A DNA stretch of 64,000 nucleotides from Saprospiraceae bacterium (GTDB lineage: Bacteria; Bacteroidota; Bacteroidia; Chitinophagales; Saprospiraceae), in NCBI GenBank assembly GCA_016708265.1, contig JADJGA010000004.1, positions 372,001-436,000 of the forward strand, read 5' to 3'. Position 1 is the first letter of the stretch. The number at the start of each line of letters is the position of its first letter. Both the position numbers and the translations under genes were made by a program. A model generated the notes under the pieces. The model was not told the DNA's origin, made no database searches, and saw only the letters and a program-made list of their open reading frames with translations. Shown piece by piece: positions 30,931 to 39,514 of this stretch.

Positions 30931-31778
30931 TAACCGTATATTTCAGAATAGTCGTTAATTAAAATAATCTCAACTCCAAGACTTTGCATAAGATTATTGA
31001 TTGCAGGAGCAGGAGCACCTTTTGAAATGTAATAAACTTCCATTGGTTCAAAAAAGATATTCAAATACCTTCTCCGCTCAATTAAAAGCCATCTCAGAAA
31101 TACTTCATCAATCCCATAGCCTAGACCAACTATTGCAATTGGCAAATTAAACCAGATATGCAGCCAGGTTTGATGTCCTTGCCAAAACTCTTGTCGTTTG
31201 CCTTGAAATAGTCGATCGTCACCGTTATGTATAAGTTTTCTTGCTCTCTCAGCACTCCCCATATAATCAGTAAGCCCAAGCCGAATGCTGTCTTTATATC
31301 TTACATCGCCATGAATTTTCCAGATACCGAAACCGTTTGTTGGCAAGGTCAATTGTTCATGTCCGTAGTATGTTTTCCATGGATAAAAGCGTGTGAAACC
31401 TTTTGAATCTATATGAAACAATTGTGCATCAACTGATTTCTCGAAGGATTCATCAAAATTGGTAGTAAGAACTGGGGAATTATAGGTTCTGGCTAAATCC
31501 ATTAATCTACGGTGTATATCGAGAGTTATAGGTAGGCAATAATTCAAGTTTTGTTTTACCCTTTCCTTAACATCATGACCTAGTTCTGAATGAATCTCTA
31601 CTAAATCATAAACCTCTGTATTGGTTAAACCATCTACTTCAAAGGTGATTGGTCTATCAGCAGCAGAAGTTAATAGGTCTTTCCAGGAGGGCATAATATT
31701 AGCTGCCAGATTTGGACCATTTCCAATCAAGAAAGCAACTTTATCATGCCTATTTACAATATTTTGTAACGCTCTCAT
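30930..31778 (-). CDS. SIR2-like protein, probable NAD-consuming defence effector
   Basis: A 282-residue protein. I use the ATG at 31778, 2 bases after the hsdS stop. The SIR2-like fold is shown by AFLIGNGPNLAA near residues 15-26 (glycine-rich NAD loop), VLTTNFDESFE near 103-113, WKIHGD with the catalytic-type histidine at 156, and GLGYGIDEVFLRW near 218-230. Proteins of this group in phage-defence systems degrade NAD+ once a partner senses infection. Here the partner would be the coupled DUF6602-like protein or the restriction complex. NADase activity is inferred from the family, not shown. Confidence 0.8.
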   Translation of the reverse strand: MRALQNIVNRHDKVAFLIGNGPNLAANIMPSWKDLLTSAADRPITFEVDGLTNTEVYDLVEIHSELGHDVKERVKQNLNYCLPITLDIHRRLMDLARTYNSPVLTTNFDESFEKSVDAQLFHIDSKGFTRFYPWKTYYGHEQLTLPTNGFGIWKIHGDVRYKDSIRLGLTDYMGSAERARKLIHNGDDRLFQGKRQEFWQGHQTWLHIWFNLPIAIVGLGYGIDEVFLRWLLIERRRYLNIFFEPMEVYYISKGAPAPAINNLMQSLGVEIILINDYSEIYG

Positions 31779-31780
31779 AT

Positions 31781-33816
31781 TTATTCCCCCCCAAACTTTA
31801 GCAATCAATTCTTTAACCAATTGCTCATTTTCATTTATTCTTATTTGGAGCTCTTCTATTTCATTTTGGTATTTTCAATTTCACCTACAATTTCTTCCTG
31901 AATGGAAAAAGGTGGAAGTGGGATTTGAAGGGTTTTTAAAACCCCTACACTAACAAAGTTGAAGCTTGTCTGACCAGAAATTCTAATTAATTCATTCTTA
32001 AATGCACTTGATAAGTGGAAAAGAAAACGTGGATTTAATTTGGCTTGAAATTCTTTTTTTACAACTAGACCATTGAATTGTTGATTTGTCGTTAGCGGAA
32101 TTTCTGTGATTGCATATTCTCCTACAGATGCTGTACAACAAAGTAGAACAGTATTTGGAGGCAACAATTTAACGCTTGTTTCATTTAGTGCCTTTTCGGT
32201 AATGTGTTTAGATGTGTACCGAATTACCCTGCCTTGATTTCTTACATCTTCAATAGTAAACCAGGGTATAGTTCCATTCTCCCAATATGCTTCTTCTTGT
32301 TTTGAAGGGTTGAACCATTTAAAATATTACAACACTCACCCAAAGTAGAATGAGGGTATTCTGATAAATCTATATTTCTTGTCGTCCTATATCTATCCCC
32401 ACTCAAATTAAAGTCTGCATTTCTGCTTATATGCTTCTTAGGGACAAGATGGGCAATTGCAGTTTCCTCAAATTCACCCGTTTCAATAAAAATATGTGCG
32501 AGCTTAATCGCTTCTTCCAATTGACCACCTTTTACTGCTGTCCGTTGTGCTCCAAGATTAAAACCGTCATTGTCCAATTTTGATAAATAGAATTTCCTCA
32601 CGATTTTTGGCAACTTCTTTATCCATCAATAGAATTGAAGTTTTTACACCGCTATATGGATTAAAAACACCTGCTGGCAAACTCACTACCGCATAAAGAT
32701 GGTTTTCTACCAACATTTTGCGTAAATCCTTGTAGGCTGTACCACTTTGGAAAATCACTCCTTCTGGTACAATTATGCCTGCTTTACCCTTAGTATTTAA
32801 GTGTTCAGCGATGTAATCCACAAACAGCACTTCACTACGATTGCTACTAATCGCAAAATTTTTGTGTGGTCTGATTCCACCTTTAGGGCTCATAAACGGT
32901 GGATTGGCTAATATAACATCAAAGTTTCGTTCCATCTTTCTTCACTGCTCAGTGTATCATACTCATGAATGTTAGGTGTATTAAAATTATGCAAATACAA
33001 ATTGACCAAACTTAATCGAACCATATCAGGCGAGATGTCGTACCCCACAAAATTTTGAATTAACTTCTTTCGGTCATCTGGTGTGAGTTGGTCACCAAGA
33101 TTGTTAAAAGGTTTCTTTTCTAATTGGTTGTACTGGAAAATATTAAAACCTTCTTTATTTTCTTTAGAATATTTGAGCAAGATATGTTTGTAAGCAGAAA
33201 TCAAAAATCCTGCTGTACCACATGCAGGGTCAAGAATTGTATCATTTTTATCTGGGTCAACAATTGCAACTAAGAAATCAATAATATGACGAGGCGTACG
33301 GAATTGCCCAGCATCGCCCTGAGAACCCATTACGGAAAGCAGGTATTCAAAAGCATCACCTAATTTTTCACTATGGGTGTACTCAAACTCGCCGATTGTT
33401 TTCAGAAACAATTTCAAAGTTTCAGGGTCACGATAGGGCAAAAAAGCATTTTTAAAAAATGTCTCGAAACAACTGCGGAATATTTGGATTTTTTCCATAC
33501 CCACAATGGCTTCGGCGTAAAGTGTCAACATTTCAGCTGCTGTCACTTTAGGGTGTAGCTTATCCCAGGCGTATTTACTGAACTCAACAACTTTATCTTT
33601 GCTTCGGTCATTCGGAAACTCAGGGTCTGGCACTTTGTAATCAGAAAAGAATTTTGCCCGACCTCCCAACTCAACAGCTTCTTTGTCCATGTCGTCCATG
33701 AACTTATAAATCAAACCAATGGTAATCTGCTCAATTTGAGCTTTGGGGTCAGGCAGTTTTCCCACCAATATATCCCTGCAATCGTCAATTCTTCTCTTTG
33801 TCTGTGTATCAAGCAT
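31781..33816 (-). CDS. hsdM: Type I restriction fusion protein HsdM-HsdS, broken by indels
   Basis: One locus of about 678 codons. The N-terminal methylase part (ATG at 33816, MLDTQTKRRIDDC) has DAGQFRTPRHIIDFL and the SAM motif DPACGTAGFL near residues 196-205; after a frame change near 32930 comes the catalytic NPPFMSPKGG, so it is an adenine-N6 methylase. After another change near 32600 the chain runs on without a start (AHLVPKKHI, HSTLGECCNILNG) into a specificity domain with one target-recognition unit (LLCCTASVGEYAITEIPLT, NPRFLFHLSS, LQIPLPPFSIQEEIVGEI) and a short coiled coil ending VWGE when a run of seven G is read as six. Only one recognition domain is present, so the S part likely acts as a dimer. 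Confidence 0.85.
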
Positions 33817-33821
33817 GTTTT

Positions 33822-34446
33822 CTATTTGAAAAATTGGTCTTCTGACCAATTCATTGAATTATTGATTATATATTCTGATATTTTTTGGAATGATTCATCA
33901 TTTCGAATGATATGGTCATAAAATCGGGATTGCCATGCGAAATCAGGATTAATCAATCGGGCATTTTTGGTGACACCGATTTTAAATCCACGAATAATAG
34001 ATGCCAAATTTTTGGATTGTGGGCCATATTTATTTTTAGGATTATTGGCGTCATTTTTATCGTTGGTGGCGGTGGTGGTGATGGTAGAGACGCAATGCAT
34101 TGCGTCTCTACATTGCGTATTACCTTGCATGTCATCGTGCGTATCACGTTGTGTATTGTATTTGTTTTCACCAATTCCAATTATTGCATGAAAATGATTT
34201 GGCATCACCACAAATTCACCCATGGATAAATTCATGTCAGGTCGTATTTCAAATGTTTTCAACCATTCGTTTTTTACGATTTGCCCAAATACATTCAAAT
34301 TCATTTCACCATCCACCACATTTTCCAAAAAAACATTCTCGATTTTGCGTGCAAATGGTTATAAAATAAGACGCATTCCATCCATAATCCCAACTTTTTA
34401 ACCTGGTGGATTCAATTCGATATTTATTTTGAAACCTATCAGACAT
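33822..34446 (-). CDS. RAYT-type Y1 transposase inside the hsd operon, one frameshift
   Basis: The ATG at 34446 overlaps the hsdR stop as TAATG, and the stop lies 5 bases before the hsdM start, so the gene is embedded in the operon. The protein begins SDRFQNKYRIESTRLKSWDY and has YFITICTQNRECFFG, the HUH motif in VVMPNHFHAIIGIG and the catalytic region FAWQSRFYDHIIRNDESF, typical of REP-associated transposases of this longer subgroup. One base is off in a T-run near 34330. A low-complexity insert between the HUH and tyrosine motifs (RDAMHCVST and following) is encoded by a perfect 28-bp palindrome at 34084-34111, so a REP-like unit lies within the coding sequence. Confidence 0.82.
34084..34111. 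repeat. Perfect 28-bp palindrome within the RAYT gene
   Basis: The half-site GTAGAGACGCAATG is followed directly by its exact reverse complement. Such GAGACGC palindromes occur as scattered repeats in several phyla. In the RAYT frame it encodes part of RDAMHCVST. Confidence 0.9.
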
Positions 34447-36821
34447 TATGCAGCAAATCTATCAAGGTTGATGTAATCTTTAATGTAAACAGGAATTACT
34501 TCCCTGTATTTAGCGGCAACTGCCTTAAACTGTGATATGGTAAGCGTTGGATTGGTTTGTAACGCATGAAAATCTTTAGTTTCAATAATTTGGCGGATAT
34601 CATTGTCAACAATATACGCTTTGAAAAAATACTTTAAAGCTCTCAAATTTACATCTTCCTCCGGTGGATAAATGGAAATAAACTTATCAAATTCTTCTTC
34701 CAACAATTCATCTTTTGATTTGAATTTTGGGATGATTCCAAAGATCTTTTCAACTACCTCGCGAATGGAAACCTTTCTATCAATCTTTGCCGCTTTTCTG
34801 ATTTTCTCAAGATTAAAGTATTCTTCCGGTTTGTCAAAAATCTCCTGTTGAATATGGCTGACTATATGTTCCCAGTTCCCTAATTCTACATTTTTCTTGA
34901 TAATGTCATCCATGATTATGCGGTCTTCAAACTTTCTAAAAAGTTCTCTATCGATACGCATTCCCTCAGGACCGACTGGCTCTTCTACCAAACTTAAAAG
35001 CGGGTCAGGTTGGTAGGTTGTATATTTATCAATATTTACTCCACCACCTTCGCCATTTCCTTTTTTAGGCTGTGGTAGTTTTAGTTTTTCATCGTAGTCA
35101 AACTTTTCTTCGAAATATTCGCAGTTGGCGAAAAAGTCAAAAAGCTTGAATATCTTTTTGTCATGGCGTAGGATTTCTTCTTCGTCCAGTTCGTTTTTGA
35201 ACTTGTATTCAAACGTGTTTTTTCGTGTTCCTCTTCCTTTAATCTGAACAAAATCAGCAGGACTAAAAATTGGTCGCATCATGCAAATGTTTAACAAATC
35301 AGGACAGTCGTATCCAGTTGTCATCATGCCGACTGTAATACAAACTCTGGTTTTACATGATTTATATCCTTCAAGCCATGTTGTCTTCCCGCTTAGATTG
35401 TTATTGGTGTAATTGATTGTCATTTGTTGGGCATCACCCACCTGAGAAGTAACCTGAACCGCAAAATCAGAATTGTATTTTCCAGGAAAAAGCTGGTCTG
35501 CAAATTCATTCAGTATTTCAGTTAGTTTCCGGGCATGATTTTGACTAACACCGAAAACGATAGACTTGCCAATTTCATTTGTAATTGGGTCGGGAAGTGC
35601 ATTTTCTAAAAAGGTTTGGCAAAATATCCTGTTAGTTTTTTCAGAAAAAAACTTCTTTTCAAAATCTCTTGAAATGAAGGTTTCGGTTTCTTCTCCTTCT
35701 TCTGTTGGTATTACAACTGCATAACCCTCATCTGAGAGTAATTGAGTAGTAATTTCTGTTCTTGCATCCAAAACCCATGGATTAATAAGAAAGCCATCTT
35801 TTACCCCGTCAACTAATGAATATCGAAATGTTGGGTCGCCACCTTCACAACCAAAAGTTGAATAAGTATCTCGCAACATTCTCCGCTCAATCTCTCTGGG
35901 GTCATTTTCTCTCACTTTGTCAGGGTCAACGCCTTTGAGATAATCCTTTGGGGTTGCGGTAAGTCCTAATTTGTAACCATGAAAATATTCAAAAACAGCT
36001 CTTGCATTTCCGGAAATTGAACGATGTGCTTCATCTGAAATTAAAAAGTCAAAATCTGTTGGAGAAAAATCATAACGATACTTGTCGTTATGCATTAGTG
36101 ACTGAATCGTGGTTACTAAAATATCTGCTTTTCGCCAGTCGCTTTTGTGTTCTTTAAAAATGTAAGTGGTGTAATCGGGTTTTAAGTATTCGGTAAAAGC
36201 TTTCCATGCCTGGTCTTCCAATTCCAATCTATCAACGAGGAATAGAACTCTTCTTGCATTCTGTGTTCTCAAAAAAGTCTGATAACTGCGGCAGCAACTA
36301 AAGTTTTTCCAGTTCCTGTAGCCATTTCAAAAAGAAATCGGTCTTTACCTAGTGCAACTGCTTTTTGTAATTCTTCAATTGCTTTAAGTTGATACTTTCT
36401 AAGAAATCTTAATAATAGCACCGATTTCGTTAGGTGAAGGAAATTTGTAAATTGGTTTTGGATTTCCTTTTGTTGTGTCCCAGAAGTAGTGAACAATTCC
36501 ATTTGAAAGAATTACATATCTTGCTTCAACTGTCTTGGCGTATTTTCTTGCTTGTTCTTTTGCAACAAGTGGATGAAGGCTTTCTTTCTTAGCTTCAAGG
36601 ACACAAATTGGTCTGTTGTCATTGTCGACAAGTAAAAAGTCTAACGAACCATTTTTAATTTTCTCATAGTCTTTTCCCCAAGCATCAATTTCGCGCTGGG
36701 TAATCTTTACATGGTTTTCAAGCAGAATGTTTGCTTCACCTTCCTCATTGTCAAAGAATCTCCATCCCGCTTCTGACAGCAGTTGGTTTATTTTAATTCT
36801 TGCATGAGCTTCATTTTTCAT
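34446..36821 (-). CDS. hsdR: Type I restriction enzyme HsdR, broken by indels
   Basis: The motor and nuclease subunit, about 792 codons. The start is the ATG at 36821 (MKNEAHARIKINQLL). The N-terminal nuclease shows Asp61 (GSLDFLLV) and Glu76-Ala-Lys78 (CVLEAKKES). The translocase then has ATGTGKT (Walker A), LFLVDRLELEDQA, DEAHRSI (Walker B), LGLTATP and later QIKGRGTRKN as motif VI. Frame changes occur near 36400-36500 and 36270; all pieces are collinear, so the gene is probably intact in the organism. It is first in an operon with the RAYT, hsdMS, SIR2-like and DUF6602-like genes. Confidence 0.92.
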
Positions 36822-37343
36822 TCTCCAAATCTTTTCATTTTTGTTGAGCGTTGGCAAAATTCAAGCTTGTTTGGTTTTTTAGTTTTAGCATTGTTTGTCG
36901 ACAAAAAAAATGTGCTCAAATTTAGTGCTCCTTTAACATGGCCTACAACTCAACTCTGTACTACACATAAAAATATCAAAGTTTCGCTTTTTAAATATCT
37001 TTTTTATAGAAAACTACATATTTTCATTTATGCTTTTTACTATCAGATACTTCCATAATTATAATGTTCAAAGATAAAGAATGAATTTTCAATTTACTAT
37101 TTTATTTGAAATATTTTTTGATTTTTAAAGGCTTGTGGGTGTGGGCATGATAGATTTCATTCATGCATTCAGCCAAATTTAAGATAACATTTTTATTGAA
37201 CCTAATCAAAAAGGACTATTCCCAAAGGTCGAAAACTCGATAATGCTTTTTTTTGCATGGTTACGTTCAACAAAGGTTTCCCCGCTTTAGGCGGGGCAGG
37301 CTATTGTTGGTGATTAATACCTCCCTCCTAAAGCGTGTAAAAC
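36822..37343. other. Spacer with cassette-boundary element B
   Basis: No gene. It carries AAATATCAAAGTTTCGCTTTTTAAA-like sequence (about 36968-36992, repeated at 42350-42378 upstream of the CoiA-like gene) and element B: GACTATTCCCAAAGG (from 37214), GTTACGTTCAACAAAGG (37260 on), the hairpin CCCCGCTTTAGGCGGGG and TTGTTGGTG. Confidence 0.65.
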
Positions 37344-37361
37344 TTAGGTGTTGGCACCAAT
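37210..37361. repeat. Structured cassette-boundary element B
   Basis: The core forms nested stems: CAACAA with TTGTTG outside and CCCCGC with GCGGGG inside. The element ends in GTTGGC (37350-37355) within the last codons of the reverse transcriptase gene; the inverse GCCAAC is at 39295-39300 upstream of the retron effector. Related elements are A (27195-27402), C (39295-39509) and D (41207-41418). Confidence 0.65.
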
Positions 37362-38240
37362 AATTACTTTATTTCTAAGTTTTTTTATATATTCGGTTAT
37401 TGATTGTAAATAGTCAGGTTCGATACTCCTTATGTAGGATATGTGGCCTGCGATTACATTTTTGGAAATAGATTTATCTTCCTTTATTATATAATTATAT
37501 AATAGAGCACGTACATCTTGTTTTCTCTTTTTACTAATTTTTACTTTACCTGTATTTACATTTACTCCAGTAATAGACATAACTCCCTTTCCTGATAAAT
37601 ATCTAGTCTTTTTTTTGTTTACATCGAACCCATTCTCATAAAGCAATTTTGAAACATAATTATATATAAAAACCAATACTTTTTTATTGTCAGATGAAAA
37701 TGTTAAATCATCAGCATATCTTGAATAATTTACTAATGTTGTGTTGCAATGTTTTGTGATTTGTTCATCGATTGGCAAAAATACAATATTAGAAAGCATT
37801 GGAGAAGTTGGTGCACCTTGAGGAAGTCTTCTTTTAAATGTGCACAATTTGGATATCTTAATTGCCAATTCTTTATCCTCAAAATGCTTATTCAAAGAAT
37901 TAAAGACTTGATTTTGACTTATTGAAGGAAAGAAATCTTTTATATCCATTGTCAAAATATATCTTTTATTTAGATGAAACATTGCATTCCTCTTTATGCC
38001 TCGCTTAAGAACAAATCCATTTGCTCTATTGCTAACACTTATTTTATTAAGGTAATTTTGAAGAATCCATCTTTGGATAGTTTTTAATTCTTTTCCTGGT
38101 TAGTCAATTTCTCGTTTGTTAGCTTTATCTGATTTTTTTATATAAAAGGTATTATAGTGTGCATCAGAAAATGTGATATAATTTTCGAGAATGCTTGAAT
38201 TTAAGCCAAGTTCTAATATTAATGATTCAAATGGTTTCAT
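37344..38240 (-). CDS. Retron reverse transcriptase, one in-frame stop
   Basis: About 298 codons from the ATG at 38240 (MKPFESLILELG). The frame is continuous except for a TAA at 38100-38102 in the sequence REID*PGKELKTIQRWIL, where a read-through or sequence error must be assumed. The retron-type NAxxH motif is NAMFH at residues 85-89; then LTMDIKDFFPSIS, RLPQGAPTSPMLSNI, the catalytic YADD at about 175-178 (NYSRYADDLTFSS), and SITGVNVN, which stands for the VTG motif. The enzyme copies the adjacent msr-msd RNA into a branched RNA-DNA hybrid. It begins 12 bases after the a2 repeat of that RNA. Confidence 0.9.
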
Positions 38241-38252
38241 ATAATATTAATA

Positions 38253-38412
38253 AATGAATAAGGAGACTTTTACTTAGATAATTAAAGTTTTGATATCTCA
38301 GACGATATCAAAATCTTTAATTATCGTATATATGTAAGAGATAACCAGCATAGCGAAACGCCAAACATTATTTGGTTATTTTAATTCTAAAAGTTTTAAC
38401 TCCTTATTCATT
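38253..38412 (-). ncRNA. Retron msr-msd RNA
   Basis: The 160-base element is bounded by a perfect 13-bp inverted repeat, AATGAATAAGGAG at 38253-38265 and CTCCTTATTCATT at 38400-38412, which are the a2 and a1 ends. Read on the minus strand, the msr part has a stem ATAACCA/TGGTTAT (38373-38379 and 38341-38347) enclosing the small hairpin GCG-TTT-CGC (38353-38361). The msd part is a long hairpin with arms of 21 bp (38304-38325 with 38277-38297, one bulged base) and a 6-base loop. Size, order and position just upstream of the RT gene match retron RNAs. The branching guanosine should lie just after a1. Confidence 0.88.
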
Positions 38413-38459
38413 ATGTTTTTACTTTTTTTAATTGTTCACTTATTACTTTAATTCTTATT

Positions 38460-39279
38460 TCAGAAAACAGTCGTTTTAACATTAAGTTTTGGTAATAATT
38501 TTTCATAAATGTAGTCATGTCCATCTTTTGTTAAAAGAAACTTTTCATCAAAATTATTATCAATTTCTTTTTCAATTCTATTTTTTGAATTAAAATTTGA
38601 ATTGCTGCGTCTATATATTTAAGTTTTATTTTTCATCTTTATTCTGTTCTGACAAAACATTCAATAGATTGATTATATCTTTTTTGCTAATTGGTTGATA
38701 AATTGAAATTATATAATATAAAAATCTCGATAAATTGAATATACTCTCCATTCCATATTGAGGCTTTTTATCATACCTTTTATAAGAGATTCTCTCAACA
38801 ACTTCATTTATTATCTCAGACTCTCTGCCTTTGTGAAAAAAAACCAAATTCTTCGGATTATGTTTCTTAATTAAATCTAGTGGCCCTAAGTTAATAAAGC
38901 TTTTTTTGTTCTTAAATGTTATATCATTAATAGCAATGATTTTAGGAAGCAAACTTTTATTAACAGTAAATGCTCCAATTTCAGCAAGCGCTCCTAATCC
39001 TTCTAGAGGAATTACAATAACATCAACATATTTAGCCAGTTCATCTTCAAGCTCAAGAAGATTATTTTCTTTATTATTCAATAACGTTGCAAAAATAAAT
39101 TCAGGATAAACAGTATTGAATCTTGCGTTTTTTTGAAACTCTACATTTAACAAATCTCTTATTGAATCCGAGCGTCCTGTATCAGCACCGCATAGAAATA
39201 TATTTATCGCATAATCAACATCTTTTTTATAAAGTTGATTATGAATAGTTTCTAATATAAGAGTTTGTTCGGTTATCAT
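38460..39279 (-). CDS. Retron effector, nucleoside deoxyribosyltransferase-like (St85/Ec86 type), one frameshift
   Basis: About 273 codons. The N-terminal domain shows INIFLCGADTGRSDSI near residues 25-40, YPEFIFATLL near 59-68, ELAKYVDVIVIPLEGLGALAEIGAF near 80-104 and IIAINDITFKNKKSFINLGPLDLIKKHNP, in the same order as the effector of the type II retron Ec86 and its St85 relatives. One frame change at about 38630 separates this from a C-terminal part (FDEKFLLTKDGHDYIYEKLLPKLN) that looks like a winged helix, also present in that family. The effector is thought to be held inactive by the RT-msDNA complex and released on phage attack. It is transcribed ahead of the msr-msd RNA, 47 bases away. 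Confidence 0.87.
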
Positions 39280-39294
39280 TCTTCTATTATTACC

Positions 39295-39509
39295 GCCAAC
39301 TCACTTATCTGCACATAAAACCCGTTCTTTATGAACAAATAGTGTTGCCTTTGCACGGATAATACAATTTTTATTTTTCGTCAAATATACAAGTTTTTCA
39401 CAAATCATCGTTTTTTTACATGGTTATGTTCAACAAAGTTTTCCCCGCTTTTGGCGGGGCAGGCAATTGTTGGTGATATGTGTCCAACGAAACCTTAGGT
39501 GTTAGGTAC
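39295..39509. repeat. Structured cassette-boundary element C
   Basis: Bounded by GCCAAC (39295-39300) and GTTAGGTAC (39501-39509). It shares with element D the blocks TTATCTGCACA, TTCTTTATGAA, TTTTTCGTCAAATATA, AAGTTTTTCAC and GGTTATGTTCAACAAAG, then the hairpin CCCCGCTTTTGGCGGGG and TTGTTGGTG. Confidence 0.7.
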
Positions 39510-39514
39510 AGTAA

